A DNA stretch of 64,000 nucleotides from CAZABC01 sp964483405 (GCA_964483405.1 CAZABC010000008.1:16394-80393); one strand, 5' to 3'. Shown: positions 1 to 10,867, counted from the first letter of the stretch. Made by a program: numbers and translations. The notes: generated by a model not told the origin, from the letters alone.

Positions 1-698
1 AGCAGGTCGACCGCGTCGGCGAGGGCGATCTCGAGCGCCTCGAGCTCGCCGTTGACGGCGATCCGGAGGGCCTGGAAGACCCGGGTCGCCGGGTGGATCC
101 GCCGCCGGCCGGGCGGCGGCGCCGGTGCGACGCGCTCGACGAGGGCGGCGAGCGCGTCGGCCGTGTCGATCGGCGCGGTCCGCCGCGCGGCCACGATCGC
201 CCGGGCGATCCGCGGGGCTCGTGGCTCCTCGCCGTAGCGCCGGAAGAGCGCCGTCAGCTCGCGTTCGTCGAGGGTCGCGAGCAGCTCCGAGGCCGGGACG
301 CCCTGGCTCGGGTCGAACCGCATGTCGAGCGGCCCGCCGGTCCGGATGCCGAAGCCGCGCTCGGCGTCCGCGAGCTGGTACGACGACAGCCCGAGGTCGA
401 GCAGGCAACCGTCGACGGCTCCGAAGCCCGCGGCGGGGGCGACGCGGCCGATCTCCCGGAAGTTCGCCTGGCGCAGCACCAGCCGGTCGCCGTAGCGGGC
501 CAGCCGGGTGCGCACGCGGGCGATGGCGGCCGGGTCGGCGTCGAGACCGAGCAGCCGGCCGTCCGGGTCGGTCGCCTCCAGGATCCGCTCGGTGTGCCCA
601 CCGCCGCCGACCGTGGCGTCGATCTGAAGGCTGCCGGACGCGGGCGCGAGCATCGTCAAGACCTCCTCCGCCAGCACCGGCAGGTGCCCTTCCTTCAT
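1..698 (-). CDS. rsmH: 16S rRNA (cytosine1402-N4)-methyltransferase RsmH, partial
   Basis: RsmH uses S-adenosylmethionine to methylate C1402 of 16S rRNA in the decoding centre. Reading leftward from the ATG at 698, the protein has the family start LPVLAEEVL, the SAM-binding GGGGHTERIL at about residues 31-40, and later LGLSSYQLADAERGF and GPLDMRFD, all family hallmarks. A GGAGAAGAG ribosome binding site precedes the ATG. About 232 residues are visible; the C-terminus lies beyond the window edge. It follows mraZ on the same strand, the usual start of a dcw (division and cell wall) cluster, so ftsL/ftsI/mur genes would be expected just outside the window. Confidence 0.93.
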   Translation of the reverse strand, partial: MKEGHLPVLAEEVLTMLAPASGSLQIDATVGGGGHTERILEATDPDGRLLGLDADPAAIARVRTRLARYGDRLVLRQANFREIGRVAPAAGFGAVDGCLLDLGLSSYQLADAERGFGIRTGGPLDMRFDPSQGVPASELLATLDERELTALFRRYGEEPRAPRIARAIVAARRTAPIDTADALAALVERVAPAPPPGRRRIHPATRVFQALRIAVNGELEALEIALADAVDL

Positions 699-761
699 CT
701 CTTCTCCACGACCGTCGAACGGATCCCGAGCGGACCCTGGAAGCGCATGTGGTGGGGACCC

Positions 762-1190
762 CTAGATCCCGAGGCCGGTCAGGTGCTCCGCCAGCCGGGC
801 GGGGTCCTCGAGCTCCCGGCGGACGCCTTCCCAGCTCGCCGGTGCCCAGATCTCGGCGTGGTCGCGGGAGCCGACGATCACGGCGTCGCCATCAAGGCCC
901 GCCCACTCCCGGAGGAAGGCCGGCACGAGGACCCGGCCCTGGCGGTCGAGCTCCGCCTCGATCGCGCCGCTGAACAGGAACCGCTGGAAGGCGCGGGAGC
1001 CCTGGTCGCTGACGGGGAGGCTCGCCACCTTGGCCGCGAGGGCGTCCCAGTCGTCGCGCGGGAAGATCGCGAGACAGCCGTCGATCCAGCGCGAGACGAA
1101 GGCGCCACCAGCGAGCTGCAGACGGAACCGAGCCGGGACGGCGATGCGTCCCTTCTCGTCCACCGAGTGCCGGTACTCGCCGGTGAACAC
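762..1190 (-). CDS. mraZ: Transcriptional regulator MraZ
   Basis: MraZ is the DNA-binding autorepressor of the dcw cluster. The 142-residue protein has two SpoVT-AbrB-type half domains: FTGEYRHSVDEKGRIAVPAR near the N-terminus and GRVLVPAFLREWAG in the second half, matching family size and layout. I place the start at the GTG at 1190, because MraZ normally begins one residue before this F-x-GEY motif and a GAGGGG ribosome binding site lies about 10 nt upstream. A longer frame to 1283 would run through the operator and is unlikely. rsmH follows 63 bp downstream. Confidence 0.93.
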   Translation of the reverse strand: MFTGEYRHSVDEKGRIAVPARFRLQLAGGAFVSRWIDGCLAIFPRDDWDALAAKVASLPVSDQGSRAFQRFLFSGAIEAELDRQGRVLVPAFLREWAGLDGDAVIVGSRDHAEIWAPASWEGVRRELEDPARLAEHLTGLGI

Positions 1191-1259
1191 TGCCGGGCTA
1201 CCCCTCAGGTGGTCCCCGCCCCTCCGGCGCAGGACCGTGGTCCGATGTGGTCTGACTCC

Positions 1260-1285
1260 CCACTTGGCGCCACTTCGCGCCACTT
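1260..1285 (-). promoter_or_regulatory. MraZ operator: three 10-bp-spaced AAGTGG repeats
   Basis: On the minus strand AAGTGG occurs three times with exact 10-bp spacing (1285-1280, 1275-1270, 1265-1260), starting about 7 bp after the -10 box and so overlapping the expected transcription start. MraZ proteins of other phyla bind tandem GTGG-type repeats at this position and repress their own operon; assigning these repeats to this MraZ is inference from placement and core sequence. Confidence 0.72.
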
Positions 1286-1291
1286 CGGCGC

Positions 1292-1320
1292 ATCCTAGCG
1301 ACCTGAAGGGGCGGCGTCAA
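1292..1320 (-). promoter_or_regulatory. Sigma-70-type promoter of mraZ/dcw
   Basis: On the minus strand, TTGACG (1320-1315) and TAGGAT (1297-1292) are separated by exactly 17 bp. This is a near-consensus housekeeping promoter, about 100 bp upstream of the mraZ start. The same TAGGAT -10 hexamer recurs upstream of parA. Confidence 0.75.
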
Positions 1321-1753
1321 CGCGGAATCGCGCCGCGGTCGCGTGGATGCCGGCCACTCGGGCCCCGTCCGGGGGCCGGCCCGGCCGCTCGCGCCCCGTC
1401 CGGGGGCCGGTCCGGCCACCGGGCCATGCAGCATCGACATGCAACGGCGCTCGGGCGACCGGCGCGATCCCGACGCATGCACCAGACGACATGGACCGAG
1501 ACACGCGACCGGCCCGAGCGACGCACCGCGGGCCGACGGTGCGGGCTCGGATCCGAGCGTACGAAGGCTGCGGTCCGTTCGATGTCCGTGCGGCATGGAA
1601 CTCGGCCCTACGGCGGGCTACGACGGCGCGGCCCTCAGGCGGCGACGGCGGCACCGGGCTGCGGACCGCGGGTCGGCGGTGCAGCGGGTCGGCGGGCTAC
1701 GACGGCGCGGCCCTCAGGCGGCGCCGGGCTGCGACTGCGCGGGCTCCGGCCGG
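1321..1753. repeat. Non-coding GC-rich region with direct repeats
   Basis: No gene is supported between the mraZ promoter and the LysM gene. The stretch holds two direct-repeat pairs: an 18-bp unit at 1362-1379 and 1393-1410 (core GTCCGGGGGCCGG), and a 34-bp apparently identical unit at 1611-1644 and 1690-1723 (contains GGCTACGACGGCGCGG). Function unknown; they may reflect slippage or a small dispersed element. Confidence 0.6.
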
Positions 1754-2773
1754 TCAGCGGGTCGGCGGCGGCAGGATCAGCTCGTCGCCGGCCTGGATCC
1801 CCTGCGTCCGGGCCCACGGGTTGAGGTCGTAGACCGTCTCGAGCGGCACGCCGAAGTAGCGGGCGATGCTGAACAGGTTGTCGCCGCGGCGGATCGTGTA
1901 GATGTAGCAGTCCGGCCGGTCGGGGCACGGCACGAGGAGCGCGTATCGATCGCTCGACGGGGTCGGGGTCGCGGCGGGCGAGGACGGACGCGGGCTCGGG
2001 GCCACGGACGGGGCGACGGACGGGGCCTCGCTCGGCGCCACGCTCTCGGCCGGGCTCGGCCCGACCGTGGGCGACGGCCCCGGTGATCCGGGGCCCGCGC
2101 TCCCCCCCGGCCCGGTCGGGTCGCCGGGCGACGCGCTCGGCGAGACTGCCGCGACGTCCGACCCGGTCGGGCTCGGACCATCGGTCGGCCCGGCGATCGA
2201 CAGCCCGCCGCCCGCGACGACGAAGGCGACGGTGATCGCCGCGGCGACGACGACGGCGCCCGCCCCCGCGATCGTCGCGACGGGCCTGGCCCGGGCGACC
2301 TCGACGGCCTCCGGCGCGAATGCCGGCACCTCGTTCGTCGCCCGCAGGTAGCGCGGGCACTCCACGTGGCCGGCGGTCAGGCAGACGAGCGACCGCTGGC
2401 GCTCCGAGAGCGGTGTCGGATCGCCGACGGCCGCGCAGCGATCGGGCCCGGCGCCGGGGGCTGGCGCCCCGCGTCCCGGCAACCCGCCCGGGCCGCCGAA
2501 GCCGTCGAACGAGCCCGGCGGGGCCGGTTCGAGGTACGGACACCGTGGCGACGCGGCGGTGGCGGTCGCCGCGGTCCCGGCCGTCGGCGGCTCGACGGCC
2601 ACCGCGGTCCCGGCCATCGGCGCCTCGGCTGCCGCCTCGGCCTTCGCCTCTTCCTCCGCCCGGGCCCACGCGTCGGCATCCGGCTCGGGCGGCGGCGCGG
2701 GGTCGGCTCCGGGCGGTCGCGCACGGCGGGATCCACGGGCGCGCCTCGCGGTGGGGTCGTCGCGATCCGGCAT
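1754..2773 (-). CDS. LysM-domain membrane protein with Cys-rich N-terminal motif
   Basis: This 339-residue protein has three parts. The N-terminal region is rich in Ala, Pro and acidic residues and carries four cysteines in the pattern CPYL...C...CLT...CPRY (from about residue 78). One transmembrane segment follows (about 165-190, rich in Val/Ala/Ile). After a long Pro/Ser/Gly linker there is a single C-terminal LysM domain (about 290-339, YTIRRGDNLFSIARYFGVPL), a fold that binds peptidoglycan. The likely topology is a cytoplasmic Cys motif with the LysM outside. The Cys pattern looks like a small metal-binding module, but its function is unknown to me. It is transcribed toward mraZ but is separated from it by about 470 bp. 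Confidence 0.8.
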   Translation of the reverse strand: MPDRDDPTARRARGSRRARPPGADPAPPPEPDADAWARAEEEAKAEAAAEAPMAGTAVAVEPPTAGTAATATAASPRCPYLEPAPPGSFDGFGGPGGLPGRGAPAPGAGPDRCAAVGDPTPLSERQRSLVCLTAGHVECPRYLRATNEVPAFAPEAVEVARARPVATIAGAGAVVVAAAITVAFVVAGGGLSIAGPTDGPSPTGSDVAAVSPSASPGDPTGPGGSAGPGSPGPSPTVGPSPAESVAPSEAPSVAPSVAPSPRPSSPAATPTPSSDRYALLVPCPDRPDCYIYTIRRGDNLFSIARYFGVPLETVYDLNPWARTQGIQAGDELILPPPTR

Positions 2774-2897
2774 CCGGTGTCGTCGCTCCTCGGTCCCGCG
2801 ACCCGCCCGGGGCGGGCCGGTCCGGGCGGAGTCTAGCGAATGGCCCGCCGGGACGGTCGATCGACGGCTGTTGCCGGCCCTAGTACCTTTTCGTCCG

Positions 2898-2927
2898 TTG
2901 GCGACGCGGCCGGCCCGGTGCTAGGCT
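2898..2927 (+). promoter_or_regulatory. Putative promoter for the small Cys protein
   Basis: TTGGCG (2898-2903) and TAGGCT (2922-2927) are separated by 18 bp, about 55 bp upstream of the ATG at 2981. The -10 resembles the TAGGAT boxes before mraZ and parA. Not tested against background frequency. Confidence 0.4.
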
Positions 2928-2980
2928 GCCGAGCCCGGCGCGATGCGCCACGACGACGCGATGGACGACGAACGGACGAC

Positions 2981-3223
2981 ATGGCCCTGCCTCTCGAGAA
3001 CGCGCCCGCCACCCCAGCCGGGTACGGCCTCGCCGCCCAGCGGATCCGCCGCTGCACGTTCCGTCGCCTGACGCTCGTGCCGGTGGCCGAGGGGCGCGTC
3101 TTCGACGTCGCCTGCCTGTACCCGGAGCGGCGCCGGCCGATCCCGCTCGGCGACCTCGAGTCGGCGATGCCGATCTGCAACGCGTGCACCGCCGACCACA
3201 TCTTCCGGCCCGACGAGGACTGA
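2981..3223 (+). CDS. Small hypothetical protein with C-x2-C motif
   Basis: An 80-residue protein that I do not recognise. It has basic, hydrophobic-strand-like sequence (RRCTFRRLTLVPVAEGRVFDVACLYPERR) followed by PICNACTADHIFRPDED. Cysteines at the start, middle and in the C-x2-C pair could bind zinc, but no complete known zinc-finger pattern is present. The ATG at 2981 is chosen because upstream ATGs at 2943 and 2961 are in another frame and a promoter-like sequence lies just upstream. It stands alone between divergent or convergent neighbours, with rnpB downstream on the other strand. Confidence 0.6.
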   Translation: MALPLENAPATPAGYGLAAQRIRRCTFRRLTLVPVAEGRVFDVACLYPERRRPIPLGDLESAMPICNACTADHIFRPDED

Positions 3224-3267
3224 TCCGCCGCGACTGTCCCGGACAGGGACCAGGGCCGGGCGGCTGC

Positions 3268-3619
3268 GCCAGCGAGCGCGACCTGTAAGCCGGGTTCTGT
3301 CCCGCGGTCGCCCGCGGGGACGGTCATCCATCTGCGGCCGCCGGTCGCCCGACGGCTCATGCGGCCGACCCGAGGGCTCGGGCGACGCACCCTGCGCCCC
3401 GGCGGACCGGGGCCATGCCCTCCTACTTGGCCTTGCTCCGGGTGGAGTTTGCCGCGTTTCACTCCGGCCCCGAGGGGCCGGCATCGTCACTGTGGCACTG
3501 GTCCTCGCCTTGCGGCGGACGGGCGTTACCCGCCACCCTTGCGTCGCGGAGCCCGGACTTTCCTCGAGCCGCGTCGGGGTCGCCCCCGCCACGGATCGCG
3601 ACCGTCCGGTCGCCTCGCT
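3268..3619 (-). ncRNA. rnpB: RNase P RNA, bacterial type A
   Basis: RNase P RNA is the catalytic subunit that trims tRNA 5' ends. Read on the minus strand, the 5' part carries GAGGAAAGTCCGGGCTCC, the universal CR-I block. The middle has GGGTAACGCCCG and GAGTGAAACGCGGCAAACTC, and the 3' part has GACAGAACCCGGCTTACAGG, the conserved 3' block. The ends pair as P1 (GGCGACC near 3608-3614 with GGTCGC near 3278-3283, flanked by GCGAG/CTCGC). The length of about 350 nt is normal. Ends are estimated from P1 pairing and may be off by a few bases. Confidence 0.95.
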
Positions 3620-3734
3620 GGCGGTCCGATCGTACACCCCGGACCCGGCCGACCCGCTCGACCCGCTCCGATCCCGATCGGGTCCTCGTGCCTCGGTCCA
3701 CCCGCGGGCTCGACCCGGCGAGCTCGCCGCGCGA

Positions 3735-4217
3735 TCAGGGGACCCGCGTCAGCTCGAGCGAGCCGTCGGGACCCGAGATCGTCATCGAGTCACCGGCGAC
3801 GACGAGCCGGTCGGCCATCTGGAGGACGGCCATCATCGCCGCCTCCTGCTCGCCCAGCGGCCCGTCGCAGGCCATCTCGGTCTGGGACATCGCCTCGATG
3901 CGCAGCTGGTCGCCGGCGAGCGTGTAGCCGCCGCCGAAGCTGTTGCAGCCGGTCGTGCCGGACAGCTGGTCGCCCTCGAAGCGGATGAAGGGCTCGCTCC
4001 CGGCGACCGGGACCACGCCATCGATGCCGGTGACCCGCCACTCGGTCGCGTCGAGCCCGGAGCCCGGCGGGAACCCGGCGCACCCGGCCAGGCCGAGGGC
4101 GACGACGAGGACCATCGCGGCAGCCCGGATCCCCGGCGCGAGGGCGGTCCGGCTGGCGGTGCGGGTGACGGCGCGGCGGGCGATCACGAGGCGACTGACG
4201 CGGGCGGTGGCGAACAT
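3735..4217 (-). CDS. META-domain (HslJ-like) lipoprotein
   Basis: A 160-residue exported protein. A basic N-terminus and hydrophobic stretch (AAMVLVVALGLAGC, about residues 33-46) end in an LAGC lipobox, so it is predicted to be lipid-anchored outside the membrane. The rest is one META domain: W-x-V near the start, FIRFEGDQLSGTTGCNSFGG, and a conserved MACDGPLGEQE segment, typical of HslJ proteins linked in E. coli to novobiocin resistance and heat shock. The ATG at 4217 opens the lipoprotein signal; the open frame extends further upstream but without export sequence. Its substrate is unknown. It lies just beyond the end of the sdh-rnhA operon, on the same strand. Confidence 0.85.
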   Translation of the reverse strand: MFATARVSRLVIARRAVTRTASRTALAPGIRAAAMVLVVALGLAGCAGFPPGSGLDATEWRVTGIDGVVPVAGSEPFIRFEGDQLSGTTGCNSFGGGYTLAGDQLRIEAMSQTEMACDGPLGEQEAAMMAVLQMADRLVVAGDSMTISGPDGSLELTRVP

Positions 4218-4251
4218 CGACGGCGGCTCCGGCTGCGGTGACGACTGCCCT

Positions 4252-4308
4252 GCTGACGCCTGATGCCCCGCGCCGGTTGCGGGGCCGGGCGATCCGCGGT
4301 GCGTCAGC
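4252..4308 (-). terminator. Nested hairpin at the end of the sdh-rnhA operon
   Basis: Perfect 8-bp arms GCTGACGC (4252-4259) and GCGTCAGC (4301-4308) enclose an inner 7-bp hairpin GCCCCGC/GCGGGGC (4265-4271 and 4279-4285). The outer arm overlaps the rnhA stop codon. No T-run follows, so it would be a structured or factor-assisted terminator at best. Confidence 0.45.
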
Positions 4309-4786
4309 GCTCCGGGCGGCGCACGACGGAGGCCGGGCCGCCGGCCGCGACACGGTCGATCGCCTCGTTCGCGAGCGCATCGGCCTGGTGGTTCTGGGCG
4401 CGTCGGACGTGCCGGGCCGACCATCGGTCGAAGCCCCCCAGCCGGCGGCGGGCCTCCATCGCGAGCGGCAGGAGCTTGGCGTCCTTGATCTTCCAGCGAC
4501 CCGAGACCTGCTCGACCACGAGCATCGAGTCGAGGAGGAGGTCGACCTCGCGGACGCCCAGCTCGGCGGCCACCTCGAGCGCCCGGACGACGGCCGTGTA
4601 CTCGGCGACGTTGTTCGTCTGGACGCCGAGGAACTCCGACAGCGTCGCGATCGGCGTGGCGGACGGATCGAGCGCACCCGGTGCGTCGGCGTCGATGATG
4701 ACCGCGCCAAGCGACGCGGGACCCGGATTGCTCCGCGACGCGCCGTCGGCCCGGATGATCGCCCGGCGCAGCCCGTCGGGCGTCAC
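4304..4786 (-). CDS. rnhA: Ribonuclease H (RNase HI-like)
   Basis: Predicted to cleave the RNA strand of RNA-DNA hybrids. The 160-residue protein carries the four acidic catalytic residues of RNase HI in order: ADGASRSNPGP (Asp), NNVAEYTA (Glu), LLLDSMLVVEQ (Asp) and NHQADALANEA (Asp). The IKDAKLL and ALEVAAELG segments match bacterial RNase HI of the type lacking the basic protrusion. The start is the GTG at 4786, whose GTGA overlaps the sdhB stop by 4 bp, so translation is probably coupled to the succinate dehydrogenase operon. This is an unusual genomic partner. It ends in a nested hairpin. Confidence 0.88.
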   Translation of the reverse strand: MTPDGLRRAIIRADGASRSNPGPASLGAVIIDADAPGALDPSATPIATLSEFLGVQTNNVAEYTAVVRALEVAAELGVREVDLLLDSMLVVEQVSGRWKIKDAKLLPLAMEARRRLGGFDRWSARHVRRAQNHQADALANEAIDRVAAGGPASVVRRPER

Positions 4787-5484
4787 GAGTGGCGGTCGAC
4801 GATCGCGGACGAGACCTCGAGGATCGCCTGGGTGATCCGGATGTCGCGCGGGCAGGCGTCGGTGCAGTTGAAGATCGTCCGGCAGCGCCACACGCCGTCG
4901 CGGTCGGCGAGGATCTCGAGCCGCTCGTCGGCCGCCTCGTCGCGCGAGTCGAAGATGAAGCGGTGGGCGTTGACGATCGCCGCCGGCCCGACGTACGACT
5001 CCTGGGCCCAGAACGACGGACAAGAGGTCGTGCAGGCGGCACACAGGATGCACTTCGTCGTGTCGTCGTAGCGGGCCCGGTCGGCCGGCGACTGGCGCCG
5101 CTCGCCCCCGGTGACCGGCGTCTCGTTGACGAGGTACGGCATCACCGAGCGGTACTTCTCGAAGAAGCCGTCCATGTCGACGACGAGGTCCTTGACGACC
5201 GGCAGGCCCGGCAGCGGCGCGACGCTGATCCTGCGCTTGCCGAGCTGGTCGACCCGGATCTTGCAGGCGAGGCGGTTCCGGCCGTTGACGAGCATCGCGT
5301 CCGAGCCGCAGACGCCGTGGGCACACGAGCGGCGGAAGGTCAGCGTCGGGTCCTGCTCGTACTTGACCCGGTGGAGGAGGTCGAGGACCCGGTCGAGCGG
5401 GTCGGCATCGACCGCGTACTGCTGCCAGTGCGGCTTCTCGTCCCGCTCGGGGTCGTAGCGGAGGATCCGGAGGTCGACCTGCAT
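4783..5484 (-). CDS. sdhB: Succinate dehydrogenase iron-sulfur subunit
   Basis: SdhB relays electrons from the flavoprotein to the membrane anchor through three Fe-S clusters. The 233-residue protein shows the [2Fe-2S] ligands in CAHGVCGSDAM with a later Cys (LACKI), the [4Fe-4S] motif CILCAACTTSCPS, and the second C-terminal set beginning CTDACPRDIR that completes the [3Fe-4S] cluster. Length is normal. It starts 1 bp after sdhA ends and overlaps rnhA by 4 bp. Gene order in this operon is C-D-A-B. Confidence 0.96.
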   Translation of the reverse strand: MQVDLRILRYDPERDEKPHWQQYAVDADPLDRVLDLLHRVKYEQDPTLTFRRSCAHGVCGSDAMLVNGRNRLACKIRVDQLGKRRISVAPLPGLPVVKDLVVDMDGFFEKYRSVMPYLVNETPVTGGERRQSPADRARYDDTTKCILCAACTTSCPSFWAQESYVGPAAIVNAHRFIFDSRDEAADERLEILADRDGVWRCRTIFNCTDACPRDIRITQAILEVSSAIVDRHS

Positions 5485-5485
5485 C

Positions 5486-7246
<1,761 letters not shown>

Positions 7247-7250
7247 CGGG

Positions 7251-7640
7251 CTACGGCACCGGGAACGGCATGGTCGCGACGACCATCGTCCCCATCGCGA
7301 AGATGACGAGCGCGCCGAGGTAGAGGGCCATCGTCAGGGCCATCCGCAGCCCGCCGCGGGTGTAGTCGGCGACGACCGTCCGCATCCCCATGAACGCGTG
7401 GAAGGTGACGAAGGTGAGCATCAGCCAGTCGAGGGTCCGCCACAGCAGGTCGCCCCAGCGGACCTGGGCGATCCACTCGGCGGTCTGCTCCGACGGGTCG
7501 TAGACGACGTGGACGACGAGGTAGTGACCGAGCGCGGTGACGAAGAGCCCGAGCCCGGTCAGCCGCATCAGGTACCAGACCGCGAGGTCCCAGCCGCCCG
7601 ACTGCGGCTTGGCCCGGCCGGCGCGCGTCGTGCGGATCAC
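7251..7640 (-). CDS. sdhD: Succinate dehydrogenase membrane anchor, SdhD-like
   Basis: A 129-residue membrane protein with three predicted helices: WYLMRLTGLGLFVTALGHYLVVHVV, TLDWLMLTFVTFHAFMGMRTVVADY and LTMALYLGALVIFAMGTMVVA. FHAFMGMR resembles the heme-ligand region of SdhD-type anchors. The GTG at 7640 is chosen because it overlaps the sdhC stop in a GTGA 4-bp overlap; a longer open frame upstream only reads antisense-like sequence inside sdhC. Position between sdhC and sdhA supports the assignment. Confidence 0.85.
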   Translation of the reverse strand: MIRTTRAGRAKPQSGGWDLAVWYLMRLTGLGLFVTALGHYLVVHVVYDPSEQTAEWIAQVRWGDLLWRTLDWLMLTFVTFHAFMGMRTVVADYTRGGLRMALTMALYLGALVIFAMGTMVVATMPFPVP

Positions 7641-8032
7641 GCCCCACCTCCGATCAGCTCGCCCAGCTGCGGCAGCCCGAAGGCCGGGGCCATGATGTGG
7701 TAGGCGACCGGCAGCCCGATGACGACGAAGGCGACCCAGGCGGCGTACCACATCTGGCGGTGGTAGCGGGTCGTCGCCGGCCAGAAGTCCATGACGATGA
7801 TCCGCAGGCCGTTGAGGGCGTGGTACAGGAGGGCCGCGCCGAGGAGCGTCTCGCCGACCCGCCCGATCGGGCTGGCGTACAGGTCGAGGAGCTCGTCGTA
7901 CAGCGGGGGGTTGGCGCCGGCAAGCCAGATGTCGAAGACGTGGAGCAGGATGAACGCCCAGACGGCGATGCCGGAGAGACGGTGGAACGCCCAGGCGAGC
8001 ATCCCCTCCCCGCCCCGGTACCGGAACAGCAT
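7637..8032 (-). CDS. sdhC: Succinate dehydrogenase cytochrome b556 subunit
   Basis: A 131-residue membrane anchor, first gene of the operon. It has the family signature FHRLSGIAVWAFILLHVFDIW (first helix, His at the quinone/heme side), ALLYHALNGLRIIVMDFW with the expected heme-ligating His, and a third helix WVAFVVIGLPVAYHIM. The ATG at 8032 gives the normal length. The next gene upstream, sucC, is divergent, so the roughly 280 bp between them must hold both promoters; I see only weak -10-like sequences there. Confidence 0.9.
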   Translation of the reverse strand: MLFRYRGGEGMLAWAFHRLSGIAVWAFILLHVFDIWLAGANPPLYDELLDLYASPIGRVGETLLGAALLYHALNGLRIIVMDFWPATTRYHRQMWYAAWVAFVVIGLPVAYHIMAPAFGLPQLGELIGGGA

Positions 8033-8147
8033 CGCGGCTACGACCTCCGACGAGCGTCGATCACGCCGTCCGGTGCGCGATCCTCGCGGCGGCCGGGTCA
8101 CCGGCGCGGACGGGGCGGACGGTCTCTGGGCCCGATCGTAGCACCGG

Positions 8148-8189
8148 AGCGGTGGTCCGCGTCGGCGCAGCGGTGGTCCGCGTCGGCGG
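8148..8189. repeat. Tandem 21-bp duplication between sdhC and sucC
   Basis: Two adjacent 21-bp copies (8148-8168 and 8169-8189) contain AGCGGTGGTCCGCGTCGGCG and differ only in the last base. They lie in the divergent control region of the TCA genes; a regulatory role is possible but not shown. Confidence 0.6.
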
Positions 8190-8313
8190 CCGCCGAGGCG
8201 GACGCCTGGCCGTCGCGGAGGCCCGCCGGCGGGCCCCGGCTGCGCTACCATCAGGTCCTCTCCCCCGGCGGTCCCGACCGCACCACGCGTCCCGAGCCCA
8301 GGAGTCGCCCCGC

Positions 8314-9491
<1,178 letters not shown>

Positions 9492-9495
<4 letters not shown>

Positions 9496-10376
9496 GCATC
9501 CTGATCGACCGCGACACCCGGCTCGTCGTCCACGGCCTCACCGGCCGCGAGGGCGAGTTCCACTCCCGCCAGATGCTCGACTACGGCACCAACATCGTCG
9601 CCGGGGTCACCCCCGGCAAGGGCGGGCTCCATGCGCTCGACAACCGGGTCGAGGTCTTCGACACCGTCGCCGACGCGGTCCGCCAGACCGGCGCGAACAC
9701 GTCCTGCATCTTCGTCCCCGCCGGCGGCGCGCCCGACTCGATCCTCGAGGCGGTCGACGCGGGCGTGAAGACGATCTTCTGCATCACCGAGGGCATCCCC
9801 GCCCTCGACATGCTGCCGGTCGTCGAGATCGTCCGGACCGCCGGCGCCCGCCTGATCGGCCCCAACTGCCCCGGCGCGACGTCGCCCGGCCAGGCGAAGG
9901 TGGGGATCATCCCGGGCTCGATCCACCGCGAGGGCGGCGTCGGCGTCGTCTCGCGATCGGGCACCCTGACCTACGAGGCCGTCCAGGCGATGACCGACGC
10001 GGGCATCGGCCAGACGACGTGCGTGGGCATCGGCGGCGACCCGATCATCGGGACGACCTTCCTCGACGTCCTCCAGCTCTTCGCCGCCGACCCGGCGACC
10101 GAGGCGATCGTCCTCATCGGCGAGATCGGCGGGGCCGCCGAGGAGGAGGCCGCGGCGTGGGCCGCCGAGCACCTCCGGGGCGTCCCGATGGCCGCCTTCG
10201 TCGCCGGTCGGACCGCGCCCGAGGGCAAGCGGATGGGCCACGCCGGGGCGATCATCTCCGGCGGTCGCGGGACGGCGGCCGAGAAGGTCGCGGCGCTCGA
10301 GGCCGCGGGCATCCGGGTGGCCTCGTCTCCGACGGAGCTGCCGGCCCTCCTCCGCGAGGCGGGATACCGCGGCTGA
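9492..10376 (+). CDS. sucD: Succinyl-CoA synthetase alpha subunit
   Basis: A 294-residue CoA-binding subunit that carries the phosphohistidine. It has the N-terminal VHGLTGREGEFHSRQMLDYGT CoA-binding fold, CITEGIPALDM, GPNCPG, SRSGTLTYEAV, and the active-site GHAGAIISGGRGTAAEK with the phosphorylated His. Length is normal. It overlaps sucC by 4 bp and ends in a hairpin shared with the convergent membrane-protein gene. Confidence 0.97.
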
Positions 10377-10395
10377 GCGGCCCGCGGCCGTCAGC
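10372..10395. terminator. Short bidirectional hairpin after sucD
   Basis: GCTGA...TCAGC closes CGGCC/GGCCG with a CGC loop and one unpaired G. It overlaps both the sucD stop and the end of the convergent gene. There is no T-run, so termination is uncertain. Confidence 0.4.
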
Positions 10396-10786
10396 GGCCG
10401 AAGGCGACCCGGACGTTCGGGCGGAGCAGGTAGACGAGGACGATCGCCGGCAGGATCGCCGCGCCGATCGCCTGCGGCCAGCCGACGTTGCCGGCGAGCG
10501 CCGCGACGACCTGGACCGCGATGCCGCCGGCACCGACGACCACGCCGGCGAGCCAGGCCCACGGCTTGAGGGTGAAGAGGGCCCAGGCGACGCCGAAGTA
10601 GAGGACCGCCACGCCGAGGAACGCGACGCCCATGACGAGGATCGGCAGGGCCGGCGAGTCGGCGGTGCTGAGCAGGGTCGCGAACCCGCCGATGATCGTG
10701 ATGATCCCGTAGGCGAGCGACGGGATCCCGGCGAGCGCCGTGAGCACCGCCAGCACCGTCACCCCGGTCGGCCGTCCGTCTTGCAC
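10391..10786 (-). CDS. Small four-helix membrane protein
   Basis: A 131-residue hydrophobic protein that I cannot assign. Four membrane helices are visible: VTVLAVLTALAGIPSLAYGI, LPILVMGVAFLGVAVLYFGVAW, WLAGVVVGAGGIAVQVVAALAG and AIGAAILPAIVLVYLLRP. Two GTG codons lie in tandem at 10789 and 10786; the second is better spaced from AGGAGG. The sequence resembles small integral membrane proteins of unknown role common in Gram-positive-like genomes. It is convergent with sucD and separate from the epimerase operon downstream on the same strand. Confidence 0.7.
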   Translation of the reverse strand: MQDGRPTGVTVLAVLTALAGIPSLAYGIITIIGGFATLLSTADSPALPILVMGVAFLGVAVLYFGVAWALFTLKPWAWLAGVVVGAGGIAVQVVAALAGNVGWPQAIGAAILPAIVLVYLLRPNVRVAFGR

Positions 10787-10867
10787 CACGTGCCTCCTCG
10801 TCCCTCGCCCGGCGCCCGGGGGGCGGTGCCCCGCGGTCGCGCCGCCTCCGATGGTAGCCGACGCCGG

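Noticed and set aside
3480..3530. Sigma-54-like TGGCAC...TTGC
   Set aside because: Wrong spacing (about 11 bp instead of 5) and located inside rnpB.
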